From assembly GCA_002313255.1 (NCBI GenBank), contig DCBA01000101.1, positions 1 to 48,033 on the forward strand: 48,033 bases of DNA. The letters are read 5' to 3'. The stretch is from Gammaproteobacteria bacterium UBA1119. Lineage in GTDB: Bacteria > Pseudomonadota > Gammaproteobacteria > Pseudomonadales > Azotimanducaceae. The stretch's first letter is position 1, and each line of letters opens with the position of its first letter. Of this stretch, positions 16,275-25,327 are shown in pieces. A program made the translations under genes and the position numbers. Under the pieces are notes generated by a model. It ran no database searches and had not been told where the DNA came from. It saw nothing but the letters and a program-made list of their open reading frames with translations.

Positions 16275-17198
16275 TCATTCCTTGACGACTTCTTCCACGT
16301 CCGAGGCTGCAATAACAAGATCATCCAACGTCGCCTCGATTCTTTCCGCAATGTATGAGGCGAGTTCAAAATGGCCTTCCCGGCGGTTCGATGAAACCAC
16401 GTAGTGGGAACTTGTTGCGTCCCCGTCTGCTTTCTTTAGGTGCACAATCGTAAGACGCTGTGGCCCTTCATCGTCGGTGACGATATAGGTCAGTAATGGC
16501 CCGTCACCAACCGGCTCTTCATAAATACCCATGACCGTAAGGTTCCGGAAACGATCGATCAGGGTTTGCACGGCGTCCTGATCGAGGTCGCCGCCTTGAT
16601 CGGATACCCATCCATCGCCGCCTTTGCTGGAAAGGGAAAAAACACCTTCGAGCGTAAGCTCCCGCACTTCACCGACGGCTTGTAGTATCGATCGGTCGAG
16701 CCATGACGCGGAGTCCATTCCGACCTCGTAAACCGAAAATTTGACACTGTAAACAGGCCCGCCCGAGTCCGCCCTCGCGTGCACTTTGCGGTACCCCGGT
16801 GAAGTTCCAAGATACACGCCACCCAGGACTTTATCGGCATCGTAAAGAACGATGTGGCGTTGATGGTTTTCGTGTGTCACTTCGAAACGATCAGCCGTCG
16901 AATCTTGCTCTGCGACGGGCCAGCCACTGTCGGTGTCGGCTAGCTTGGTAAGGAACCGTTCAACCTTATCGGCGTCGGCTGGAATATCCGGTACCAATTG
17001 CCAGTTATCGCTATCTCGCACGAGGGTCACACCACGTTTTTCACCAATCGCTGAAATTTCGATTCTTTGAATCGAATCTGGTTCGAAACTTAGAAGAGGC
17101 TCTGGTCTCTGTTCGTCGTCTCCTAGTCGAAACCACCAGACGAGTACCACCAGTACGATTTGAATAACGAGAATTGTGGCGAGCGTCGACTGCTTCAC
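16275..17198 (-). CDS. DUF4340 domain protein of Gld-like ABC system
   Basis: A 307-residue protein with a single N-terminal membrane anchor (residues 6-24, T-I-L-V-I-Q-I-V-L-V-V-L-V-W) and a large extracytoplasmic DUF4340 domain of repeated beta strands. It starts at GTG 17198, overlapping the fused permease/GldG stop by four bases (GTGA). DUF4340 genes regularly follow GldG-like genes in this kind of ABC locus, where the function is thought to be surface or envelope related. No catalytic motif is visible. Confidence 0.85.
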   Translation of the reverse strand: MKQSTLATILVIQIVLVVLVWWFRLGDDEQRPEPLLSFEPDSIQRIEISAIGEKRGVTLVRDSDNWQLVPDIPADADKVERFLTKLADTDSGWPVAEQDSTADRFEVTHENHQRHIVLYDADKVLGGVYLGTSPGYRKVHARADSGGPVYSVKFSVYEVGMDSASWLDRSILQAVGEVRELTLEGVFSLSSKGGDGWVSDQGGDLDQDAVQTLIDRFRNLTVMGIYEEPVGDGPLLTYIVTDDEGPQRLTIVHLKKADGDATSSHYVVSSNRREGHFELASYIAERIEATLDDLVIAASDVEEVVKE

Positions 17199-20131
17199 GA
17201 CGTCTCTCCCAATACGGCCAGATACCGATCACGCCTTTTTGCACCGACGTAGCGATGTATCAAGAAAACGACGAAAACCATCAACAAGGCAAGTACGTAA
17301 TTGCCGTATTCGTATACTCGCTGACCTAGATCGCCGAGTGGCGGCAACGTGCTCGCGTACTGGTTTCTGCCTCGGATCGTTTGCAAGACCTCGTCTTCCA
17401 CCGCCCAATCGACCACGTTTTGCATCAGATCAAGCGGTCTGGTGTACAGCTGCCCGTTCGCAACGCCGACCAATTGGATGATTTGATCCGAAACAAAGGA
17501 GTTCGAACCAAATACCAGCAACCGAGCAGACTCAGGAGAACGTTTAATAACGCCCGAGACGGTTCCCGGTCCAGCGTCCTCTTCACTTTCATTTTCGCCA
17601 TCGCCTACCCGCGCGTCTTCGGATTCTTCGCTTATTAGCGCGGCTTCCTCTTGCAACAGCGGCGACTCGTCGAAAAAGGATTCAAAGCGCCCCGAAACCA
17701 GCACCCCTAGAAGTTGGCGTCCTTCTTCCCCCTCGGACTGATACGGTTCAACCACATCGCCGCTCAGTTTCGGCATGACCTCTGGCGAGGAATCACGCCA
17801 GCTTTGACTCGAACTCCAAATCAAACGCTGAACGTCGCGCGCCTCTGATCCGGTTTCGTCCAAGTCGATGGGCGACGCCCATGACATCGTCAATTGCGGG
17901 AGGCCAACCGTGATGGGGTGGTCCGCTAGCATCGCCTCGTCGCGAATGTCGATAAAGAACGGATAGTCCAACATTCGGTAATCCTGAAAGCTGAACCCGC
18001 CCACTCTTCGGGTAACTGGTGCTGGGAATTGTGCGTTTTGTGGATCAAGCACCATGGATTTGTCGATTGAGATACCGTGGTGCTGTAGCCAAGCTTCAAG
18101 TCCAGTCGTTTGCGGCACGGCTGAAAGCATCGACTGAGTCAGGGTGCTACGGAAGGCCGAGGTTGCGACAACGACGGTACCACCCCGCATTAAATATTGA
18201 TCGATCGCAAACACCGCCCGGTCGTCGAGAACGGTCGGATCAACGATGAGCAAAACGTCCACACTGGCAGGGATCACGTCGGTTAGATCCGCGGGCTGGA
18301 GTTCATGGCTGCTACCAAGTACGTCGCGTAGGCTGGCAAATTGGTTTCCCGGCATCTGCTGTCCTCCAGGATACTGGGGCGGCGTTGGGGGCGGCGTGTA
18401 AAGCGCCGCTGTCTTCATCAAACCCGACGCGAAACGCTTTAGCCCTTCGTCCAACCCTCGCTCCAGCCCGTCGCGGTCTAGCGATTCAGGGATGGGGATT
18501 TGAACGACTGTCGTGTCATCCGTTAGGGTCAGGTGAAAGTAAAACGTATTGGCATCGAAGAGACTCGCTGCCATGGGGCCAAACCCGAATTTGTCGGCGA
18601 TTTCCTCGGCGACCGCGCCGTCGTTCGCGTCCGGATCAACAATTTCCCACGAAAACCCCTCCCCGGCCTCCAATGCGGTACTTTCGAGCAGCTCCTTTAA
18701 AGACCGTCCTAAAGACGCAAGCTCTTGAGGCATGCGTTCGTCGGGCGAAATGTATCCCGTAAAACGGATCGGTTGGACGATGTTTGACCAAACGCTGTCG
18801 CCACCCTGAAAGTCGTATAGCACCTTTTTGATGCTTCGGGTGACTGCATACTCTGGATTCGGGAGCCAGACATCGAGATCGGTCTCGCCACGCTGCTTAA
18901 CATCGATCAATTCACGGAAATTCAACACCTCGTATTCATCGCCGTACTGAACGAGAACATCGAAATACGAATTGACCAAACTCGCTTCGTGCCGGTCAAC
19001 CGTCTGAAAGGGTACCGGGCGAATACCGTACTTAGTGTTCGCCTCGTCCTCCAATTCCGCATTATCCGCGGGGTTGACGATCTCCACCCTTACTCGATCA
19101 CCGCCGGCCACACCGTATTCGACCAATAGATCTTGCATTTGCGGCACCAGCGGTGCCAACAACGGATGCGTTTTGTTGCTGAAATAGCCCCTTATTAGCA
19201 ACGGTTCACGCAATCGTCTCAGGTATTGTAGCGTCGCCTCTGACATCGAGTACTGGTCGCCACGGGTGACGTCCCAGCGCAGGGAATTACCCACACCGTG
19301 TAACCAGACGTTGGCCACAAGAACATTCGCCACAACTAGCCCTAACAGGATTTGCGATCGGCGATGACGGACCGGCTGAGCATCTTCTGACCATCCCTGG
19401 CGATCCAACCCGTAAACATTCAATGCAAGAAGACCGACCGCGATCGACACATAGAAATAGAGATCTCGAAAGTCGAGCATACCGCGCGTGATCGATTCGA
19501 AGCGCGAGCCCGAACCGATCATTCGCAGAATATTGGCACTGTTGTTATCAACTAGATCAAGTAGGAAAGGGCTGCCGATCAAATAGAAGGACCCACAAGC
19601 CAAAGACGCCAAAATTAGCGCGACGATTTGGTTGTCGCTCCTGGCACTGACAAACAAACCAACGGCTATATAACTCGCTCCCAGGAGAATCGCGGCAACA
19701 TAACCGGCAAGAACCGGTCCCCAGTCCAAACCCGCTAGGCTGCTGTCGACAACCGCCAAGGTGAGTGGGAGGGGTAATGTGAGCACCAAAGCAATACCGA
19801 GCAGCGCCCAGCACGCAAGAAACTTTCCAATAACGAGCTCCCAGGTCGTCACCGGAAGCGTGAGAAGAAATTCTAGCGTTCCACTGCGACGCTCCTCACT
19901 CCACATTCGCATCGTGAGCGCGGAAGACAAAAAAATCAGCAAAACCGGCATCCATTCGAACATCGGCCGAACGTCCAAGATATTCCGTGCAAAAAATGCC
20001 TCACCCCAAAAGAAAACAAAGAGCGTGGATCCGAGAAACGCGAGTAAAAATAAGTAACCTATCGGCGACCCGAAGAACTGGATAAGCTCTTTGGCGGCGA
20101 CCTCCATACTCTTGCTCTTGCTAGCGAACAT
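17195..20131 (-). CDS. Fused ABC-2 permease (GldF-like) and GldG-like protein
   Basis: A 978-residue fusion. Residues 1-245 form a GldF-type ABC-2 permease: a cytoplasmic start, six hydrophobic helices and the motif R-R-S-G-T-L-E-F-L-L-T-L-P-V. From about 265 to 940 comes a GldG-like extracytoplasmic region with a second N-terminal helix, the R-G-Y-F-S-N segment, and a D-Q-Y-L-M-R-G-G-T element; a last helix near 945-965 anchors the C-terminus. In Flavobacterium GldF and GldG are separate proteins. The gene overlaps the ATP-binding gene by 11 bases and DUF4340 by four. Transported substance unknown. Confidence 0.85.
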   Translation of the reverse strand: MFASKSKSMEVAAKELIQFFGSPIGYLFLLAFLGSTLFVFFWGEAFFARNILDVRPMFEWMPVLLIFLSSALTMRMWSEERRSGTLEFLLTLPVTTWELVIGKFLACWALLGIALVLTLPLPLTLAVVDSSLAGLDWGPVLAGYVAAILLGASYIAVGLFVSARSDNQIVALILASLACGSFYLIGSPFLLDLVDNNSANILRMIGSGSRFESITRGMLDFRDLYFYVSIAVGLLALNVYGLDRQGWSEDAQPVRHRRSQILLGLVVANVLVANVWLHGVGNSLRWDVTRGDQYSMSEATLQYLRRLREPLLIRGYFSNKTHPLLAPLVPQMQDLLVEYGVAGGDRVRVEIVNPADNAELEDEANTKYGIRPVPFQTVDRHEASLVNSYFDVLVQYGDEYEVLNFRELIDVKQRGETDLDVWLPNPEYAVTRSIKKVLYDFQGGDSVWSNIVQPIRFTGYISPDERMPQELASLGRSLKELLESTALEAGEGFSWEIVDPDANDGAVAEEIADKFGFGPMAASLFDANTFYFHLTLTDDTTVVQIPIPESLDRDGLERGLDEGLKRFASGLMKTAALYTPPPTPPQYPGGQQMPGNQFASLRDVLGSSHELQPADLTDVIPASVDVLLIVDPTVLDDRAVFAIDQYLMRGGTVVVATSAFRSTLTQSMLSAVPQTTGLEAWLQHHGISIDKSMVLDPQNAQFPAPVTRRVGGFSFQDYRMLDYPFFIDIRDEAMLADHPITVGLPQLTMSWASPIDLDETGSEARDVQRLIWSSSQSWRDSSPEVMPKLSGDVVEPYQSEGEEGRQLLGVLVSGRFESFFDESPLLQEEAALISEESEDARVGDGENESEEDAGPGTVSGVIKRSPESARLLVFGSNSFVSDQIIQLVGVANGQLYTRPLDLMQNVVDWAVEDEVLQTIRGRNQYASTLPPLGDLGQRVYEYGNYVLALLMVFVVFLIHRYVGAKRRDRYLAVLGETS

Positions 20132-21032
20132 CGCGGACCTCGCTTACTTCCCGGAAGAGTCTTTCCAAATCACGTTGAACTGGTGCCAAACTATGGATCG
20201 GGATTTCCTTAGCTACTAAGGTGCGAGCCACCTGAGCAGCGAGTTCCTCAGGTTCGACACCGGTTCGGGTGAGGAGTATCCGGTCTTCTTCCACAACGAC
20301 ATTCGCCGTTGCACCGAGCGCGTTCTCGACGTCCGCGGGACGTACCGTAGTCCTTAACTCGATTGTGTCAGCGCGTTTCAAATCCTCGAGCTTCTCATCG
20401 ATCGCCAATTCACCATCGCGCATGATCAACACTCGATCACAAATAGCGTCTACTTCTTGCATGATGTGGGTTGAAAGGATCACCGTCGCGGTTTTGGCCA
20501 GATCCTTCAGAAGACGCCGCATCTCTTGGGTCTGTCGAGGATCAAGTCCATTAGTCGGTTCGTCGAGAATTAGCACGGGAGGTTTATGCAAAATTGCTTG
20601 CGCAACCCCAACGCGCTGCTGAAACCCTCGAGATAGGGTGCCTATCTTATCAAGGGCTCGAGATCCGAGTTCCATCGCCTCGATCACATCCCGTAGCCCG
20701 GATTCCGCTTCCTTACCGGCCATACCGCGCATGCTTGCGGCAAAGGTTAGGTAGTCGAAGACCGACATGTCTGGGTAAAGCGGGCGATTTTCGGGTAGAT
20801 AACCGACCTTACTCTGCACCGCTACGGGCTCGTCCCGAACGTCAATTCCATCGACCAGACCTCGCCCAGAAGTCGGTTCGAGGTATCCCGTAAGCATTTT
20901 CATGACGGTGGTTTTACCGGCTCCGTTATGCCCAAGAAGGCCTACGATCTCGCCTGAGCCAACCTCGAAACTGACCTCAGAGGCAGCTACCACAGCACCG
21001 TAATGTCGCGTTAATCCATCCGCTTCAATCAC
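20121..21032 (-). CDS. ABC transporter ATP-binding protein (GldA-like)
   Basis: A 303-residue ATPase that powers the fused permease. Walker A is G-H-N-G-A-G-K-T-T (Lys40), the signature is L-S-R-G-F-Q-Q-R, and Walker B is L-I-L-D-E-P-T-N-G-L-D-P. A C-terminal region of about 90 residues follows, as in GldA-type ATPases. GTG 21032 is taken as the start because it leads straight into the conserved I-E-A-D-G-L-T-R-H-Y-G; an in-frame extension to 21236 overlaps the divergent hydrolase and has no family support. GGGAAAG lies nearby upstream. Confidence 0.9.
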   Translation of the reverse strand: MIEADGLTRHYGAVVAASEVSFEVGSGEIVGLLGHNGAGKTTVMKMLTGYLEPTSGRGLVDGIDVRDEPVAVQSKVGYLPENRPLYPDMSVFDYLTFAASMRGMAGKEAESGLRDVIEAMELGSRALDKIGTLSRGFQQRVGVAQAILHKPPVLILDEPTNGLDPRQTQEMRRLLKDLAKTATVILSTHIMQEVDAICDRVLIMRDGELAIDEKLEDLKRADTIELRTTVRPADVENALGATANVVVEEDRILLTRTGVEPEELAAQVARTLVAKEIPIHSLAPVQRDLERLFREVSEVRDVR

Positions 21033-21153
21033 TATTATTCTTTCCCTAGTGGTACGCAACGCCGCGCAGGTGGCATAGATTAATGTGCTACAAAGACAAA
21101 TTCCATCCCGACAACGCGTGGACACATAAGCAGCGTTACTCCAGGCTGCCCGA

Positions 21154-21768
21154 ATGACTAGCCGGTACATGATCCCTGGCCCAGCCGGTAATTTGGAAGC
21201 CATGGTCAATGACTCGGACGGAGGCTCTTGGGTCATACTGTGTCACCCTCATCCTCTCTATGGCGGTTCGATGTTCGACGCGGTTCTCGACACTGTCGAA
21301 CAAGCGTTGACGCCTATGAACCTACGGACCCTACGATTCAATTTTCGCGGCGTCGGGTCTAGTGAAGGCGGATACGATAACGGGGAAGGCGAAGTGAACG
21401 ATCTACTCTCGGTCCTGGAGTGGCTCCGCCAAGCGAAAAACCCGTCAATCCTCTCAGTCGCCGGTTACTCATTCGGTTCCGTGGTGGCAAGCCGGGGGGT
21501 TGCCAATAACAACACCGTATCTCGTGTCGTGTTAATTGCTCCGCCCACGTCTTCTTTGGCATTAACAAACGACCTTACGTTACCCATACGAATCATCGTC
21601 GGCGATGCCGACCCATTTGTTGACCTTCCGCAGCTCCGACAATGGCAGCACGACCAACACGACGCCGAAATCGTCACGATCCCTGGGGCCGATCACTTCT
21701 TTGGCAGCCAACACCAGGCTTTACAATCAGCAACGTCGGCTATTTTCAGTGAAGCCCTGCCCCCGTGA
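21154..21768 (+). CDS. Alpha/beta hydrolase of the CPxHP type
   Basis: A 204-residue alpha/beta hydrolase. Ser106 in G-Y-S-F-G-S is the nucleophile; D-A-D-P and G-A-D-H-F-F give the acid and histidine. H-P-H-P-L-Y-G-G-S near residue 31 and F-N-F-R-G-V-G-S-S are the family oxyanion and loop motifs. It is divergent from the ABC operon across about 120 bases. It ends 23 bases into the 3' end of the convergent NnrU-like gene. Substrate unknown, probably a small ester or thioester. Confidence 0.85.
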   Translation: MTSRYMIPGPAGNLEAMVNDSDGGSWVILCHPHPLYGGSMFDAVLDTVEQALTPMNLRTLRFNFRGVGSSEGGYDNGEGEVNDLLSVLEWLRQAKNPSILSVAGYSFGSVVASRGVANNNTVSRVVLIAPPTSSLALTNDLTLPIRIIVGDADPFVDLPQLRQWQHDQHDAEIVTIPGADHFFGSQHQALQSATSAIFSEALPP

Positions 21769-22423
21769 TCCAACCGTGACTAACGAATACAGCCGCATAA
21801 ACGGCTAGCCCCAACAGAATCGGCAACCATAAGTCTTTCCAGCGGAGTGTGGCCCGACCCGCCGCAATAGCACCGAACGGGACGTTCGAAGTGCGCGCAG
21901 TAAAAACACGCCATGCGTCCTCTTGCTCACGGGCCATTCGCGTATCGATCAGGTACGTGCCAAAGGCCGAGATAAGCCCGAACGTACCGAAGAAAATTAA
22001 GGAGGCGACGTCACCATTCGCTGTCATATGTCCCGCGACCCATAACACCACGGCCCACTGAAACGGATGGCGGGTAATGCATATGACGCCACGTGGTTCC
22101 GTTCCCAACTCGCCTTCTTTCCCAAGACTCGTTGGGTTCTTGGTCGAAAACGCTCCGACGGCGAGTACGAAAGACAACCCCACCAACACGTACGTCAACC
22201 ACCAATGAGCCGGGCTTGGCACCCACAAATACGGACTCACCGGTCGGTCCGCGTAGCTCAAGATCATGAACCCAAGCGTGAACACCGCGACGATAGAGTA
22301 CGCGGCGAGGTAGCCGTTGCGACCGAACCGCTCGATCAGCACTGAGCGAAATGACGTGCTGCTGATTCCGAGGTGTGAAATCAGGAACAACGCGCTCGAA
22401 AAAACCAGCCTTGACAAAACCAT
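21746..22423 (-). CDS. NnrU-like integral membrane protein
   Basis: A 225-residue polytopic membrane protein with about six hydrophobic helices. T-R-H-P-F-Q-W-A-V-V-L-W, followed by G-H-M, is the conserved motif of NnrU and related isoprenylcysteine-methyltransferase-like proteins. NnrU was named for a role near nitric-oxide reduction, but many members occur without denitrification, and none is seen here. It overlaps the hydrolase 3' end by 23 bases tail to tail, and faces the SDR gene across a 100-base intergenic region. Confidence 0.78.
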   Translation of the reverse strand: MVLSRLVFSSALFLISHLGISSTSFRSVLIERFGRNGYLAAYSIVAVFTLGFMILSYADRPVSPYLWVPSPAHWWLTYVLVGLSFVLAVGAFSTKNPTSLGKEGELGTEPRGVICITRHPFQWAVVLWVAGHMTANGDVASLIFFGTFGLISAFGTYLIDTRMAREQEDAWRVFTARTSNVPFGAIAAGRATLRWKDLWLPILLGLAVYAAVFVSHGWITGAGLH

Positions 22424-22523
22424 GCCTCATCCATGGATAAGAATTTAATCCTGCATCCGTGGAGCACAAAAGCCAACCTAGGGAGCTGTGGTACGCTCTT
22501 TGCCATCAGCTTGGGGGAAGGCG

Positions 22524-23393
22524 ATGCGCAACATTACGGGAAAAGTTGCATTCATCACTGGCGGCGCAAGTGGCATGGGCTTGGCGATGGCCCGTTCATT
22601 CGCGGCTGCCGGTATGAAAGTTGCGATCGCGGATATCGAACAAGATGCGCTCGATCGCGTCAAAGCGGAGTTCGACGCGAGCAACGCCGAGGTCATTACC
22701 CTTCAAGTCGACGTGACCGATCGAGCCGCAATGGAAGCCGCCGCGGACGCAACCGAAGCGGCTTTCGATAAAGTTCACGTCCTTGTAAACAATGCCGGCG
22801 TCGCCGTCGGTGGATCGCTGGATCAGATGTCTTACGAGGATTGGGATTGGGTCATGGGCGTTAATCTCGACGGCGTGGTCAATGGCCTACAAGCGTTCGT
22901 GCAGCGAATTAAAGCTCACGGGGAGGGCGGCCATGTCGTCAATACCGCATCCCTCGCGGGCCACTTCGCGATTCCGGGACTAGGCATTTATACCGCGACC
23001 AAATACGCGGTCGTTGGGATATCCGAAACGCTCCGCGCTGATCTCAAACAACACGATATTGGGGTTTCCGTTCTTTGTCCCGGGGTGGTCAACACCAATA
23101 TTTTCGATTCAGGACGCAATCGGCCCAGCCATCTTCAGGGTGAAACGGACACGGCGAAAATGGTCCTATCGGAGGATGTAGCGGGGCCGGAACAGGAGCA
23201 ACGGTTAACAGAAATGATGGCCAAAGCGCTGGATCCGGCCGTGGTCGGCGATATGGTTTTGCATTCGATCCAAGAAGACGAGTTCTACATTTTCTCGCAT
23301 CCGGAACTCGAACCGATGGTGTCTGGAAGGGCGGCCGAAGTCACCGACGCGTTTGCGCGCTGGCGCAAATACCGCGAGGACCACGGCATCTGA
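22524..23393 (+). CDS. Short-chain dehydrogenase/reductase
   Basis: A 289-residue classical SDR: T-G-G-A-S-G-M-G near residue 12, N-N-A-G in the central strand and catalytic Y-T-A-T-K. ATG 22524 is preceded by GGGGGAAG; GTG 22488 adds twelve residues lacking support. It resembles SDRs acting on hydroxyacyl or steroid-like alcohols (V-N-T-A-S-L-A-G-H). It is eight bases from the next gene, which shares its strand, so both are probably co-expressed. Confidence 0.87.
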   Translation: MRNITGKVAFITGGASGMGLAMARSFAAAGMKVAIADIEQDALDRVKAEFDASNAEVITLQVDVTDRAAMEAAADATEAAFDKVHVLVNNAGVAVGGSLDQMSYEDWDWVMGVNLDGVVNGLQAFVQRIKAHGEGGHVVNTASLAGHFAIPGLGIYTATKYAVVGISETLRADLKQHDIGVSVLCPGVVNTNIFDSGRNRPSHLQGETDTAKMVLSEDVAGPEQEQRLTEMMAKALDPAVVGDMVLHSIQEDEFYIFSHPELEPMVSGRAAEVTDAFARWRKYREDHGI

Positions 23394-23401
23394 ACACGGA
23401 G

Positions 23402-24526
23402 TTGAACCGAGCGTTGGTCGGCGTCACCGGAGGCGCCGCAAGGCTCCAGACACCGGCTCTGGTCATCGATTTAGTCCGCTTTAAAAACAACCTTGAGACC
23501 ATGAGCACGCACTGCCAAACGGTTGGTGTCGCCTTGCGCCCCCACACAAAGACCCACAAATGCGCTGCCATAGCACAACTGCAAATCGAGGCCGGGGCCC
23601 GGGGTATCTGTTGCGCAAAATTAGGGGAGGCCGAGGCTATGCAAGCTGCCGGCATTTACGACATTCTGCTCACGTCCCCCGTCGTCACGCCGAGTGGCAT
23701 CGACCGCCTTCTGCGATTGAATGAGAGCAGCGCCAACATCGTTGTCGTCGTAGATAATCCGCTGAACGGCCAGGCACTCAATGACGCCGCTCGAAAATTC
23801 AGTACGCCAGTAAAAGTTCTACTCGACCTAGACCCGGGTCTTCACCGAACAGGCATAGAACCTGGCCCAGGCGCTTTGGAACTGGCCCGGCAACTTTCGG
23901 AATCCGCTTACCTCGACTTTACCGGACTCCAAATGTATGCCGGACACCTCATGCATATCACGCCGTACGACGAGCGCCACGACCAGTCAGTGGCTGTTAT
24001 GGAAACGCTGGTTCATTTCCGAAACGAGCTTCAACAAGCGGGTATCGCTTGCCCGGTCACCAGCGGCGGCGGAACGGGCACGTTCGATATCGACCCGGCA
24101 ACGGGGGCGCTCGATGAACTACAAGCGGGGTCGTACCCATTCATGGATCGACAGTACAACGAAATTGAGCCTAAGCAGGGTGACCACCCCGCGTTTTTTA
24201 CGTCACTGTACGTACAGACGACGGTCGTATCCGCAAATCACGACAATCTAATCACGACCGATGCCGGCCTTAAGGCTTTCGCAACCGACGATAAGAATCC
24301 CGAACTCCACGAAGGCGGGCCGCAAGACGGTCGTTACTTCTTTTTTGGTGACGAACATGGCGGTGTTCGATGGCGTACAACTGAGGTATTTGCTGTTGGC
24401 GACTGGATGCGAGTCATCACACCGCACTGCGACCCAACGTTTAATCTATATGACGTCGTTCACGTCATCGAAGGAGACACACTCGTCGACATCTGGCCCA
24501 TAGATGCCCGCGGACGTTCAGCATAA
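23402..24526 (+). CDS. D-threonine aldolase-like PLP enzyme (DSD1 family)
   Basis: A 374-residue alanine-racemase-fold PLP enzyme. The PLP lysine is Lys50 in R-P-H-T-K-T-H-K. Near the C-terminus P-H-C-D-P gives His342 and Asp344, the H-x-D metal pair of D-threonine aldolases; D-serine dehydratases use H-x-C, so aldolase (Mn-dependent retro-aldol of beta-hydroxy-D-amino acids) is favoured. S-G-G-G-T-G-T holds the PLP phosphate. The start is uncertain: TTG 23402 abuts GGAG, with no better ATG upstream of the conserved L-Q-T-P-A-L-V-I-D. Confidence 0.83.
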   Translation: MNRALVGVTGGAARLQTPALVIDLVRFKNNLETMSTHCQTVGVALRPHTKTHKCAAIAQLQIEAGARGICCAKLGEAEAMQAAGIYDILLTSPVVTPSGIDRLLRLNESSANIVVVVDNPLNGQALNDAARKFSTPVKVLLDLDPGLHRTGIEPGPGALELARQLSESAYLDFTGLQMYAGHLMHITPYDERHDQSVAVMETLVHFRNELQQAGIACPVTSGGGTGTFDIDPATGALDELQAGSYPFMDRQYNEIEPKQGDHPAFFTSLYVQTTVVSANHDNLITTDAGLKAFATDDKNPELHEGGPQDGRYFFFGDEHGGVRWRTTEVFAVGDWMRVITPHCDPTFNLYDVVHVIEGDTLVDIWPIDARGRSA

Positions 24527-24536
24527 CCACGTCTTG

Positions 24537-25325
24537 TTAAAGTCCCTTTGCAAACATCGCGAGCGCGTTGAGTACGTCATTGGGTCGTTCGCTCAACATG
24601 AAGTGGCCGCAGCCGTCGAGGTTAACGATTTCGGCATTCGGTAACGCTTTCGCGACTTCGAGTCCCGCCCGGGCTGGAGTCATTAAATCCGCACCGGCTG
24701 CGATTAAGAGCGAAGGACATATGACCTCATGGGAAACCTCAGCAAAACCATGGCACGCCCGTAGATCGGCGTGAAGGACTCCTCGGCTAGCGCGCTCAAG
24801 GAGTCTTTCGCCCGTGCCCAGCATCCAAACGCCTGGATTGCTATTTGCACCCACCTTTCCCTGAAACGAATGACTCCACGTATTTATCATCTCAATCGCG
24901 GCATGATCGTTGTCGGCTGCCGCGTTCAACAACACACCGGTAACGGGCATCGGGACCGATGTGCCCAAAAGAGCGATAGCGCGACATCGATCTGGGTGAT
25001 CCACGGCAAACCGATAGGCGACCAACGAACCCATGCTATGGCCAACGATGATCGACGGGGCGAAACCAAGTACTTCGACGACGACGGCCAACCAATCAGC
25101 CATCGCTTCGATCGTATCCAGCGGGGCGCCTTGGCTCCGCCCATGCCCGGGTAGATCGACGGCAACACTATTGAATCCATGGCGGGCAAAGTATCGAGAC
25201 GGCATCACCCAAATACTGTGGTCCATCCCCGCTCCATGGATAAACACAATCCCAGGAGCATCGGGTCGATGTCCAGACGTACCGGTAGATACGAAGACAC
25301 GTTCTGCGTTCACGTCAACGTACAT
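24537..25325 (-). CDS. Alpha/beta-fold hydrolase
   Basis: A 262-residue alpha/beta hydrolase: H-G-A-G-M-D-H as oxyanion region, G-H-S-M-G-S with nucleophile Ser97, and G-C-G-H-F-M giving the catalytic histidine. It starts two bases after the stop of the MetY gene, so the two form an operon. It is too short, and lacks the conserved motifs, to be homoserine O-acetyltransferase. It converges on the aldolase gene with a 10-base gap. Likely an esterase or thioesterase; substrate unknown. Confidence 0.85.
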   Translation of the reverse strand: MYVDVNAERVFVSTGTSGHRPDAPGIVFIHGAGMDHSIWVMPSRYFARHGFNSVAVDLPGHGRSQGAPLDTIEAMADWLAVVVEVLGFAPSIIVGHSMGSLVAYRFAVDHPDRCRAIALLGTSVPMPVTGVLLNAAADNDHAAIEMINTWSHSFQGKVGANSNPGVWMLGTGERLLERASRGVLHADLRACHGFAEVSHEVICPSLLIAAGADLMTPARAGLEVAKALPNAEIVNLDGCGHFMLSERPNDVLNALAMFAKGL

Positions 25326-25327
25326 AG

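Noticed and set aside
24537..25325. Hydrolase as homoserine O-acetyltransferase (MetX)
   Set aside because: Only 262 residues and lacking MetX motifs, despite being next to metY.
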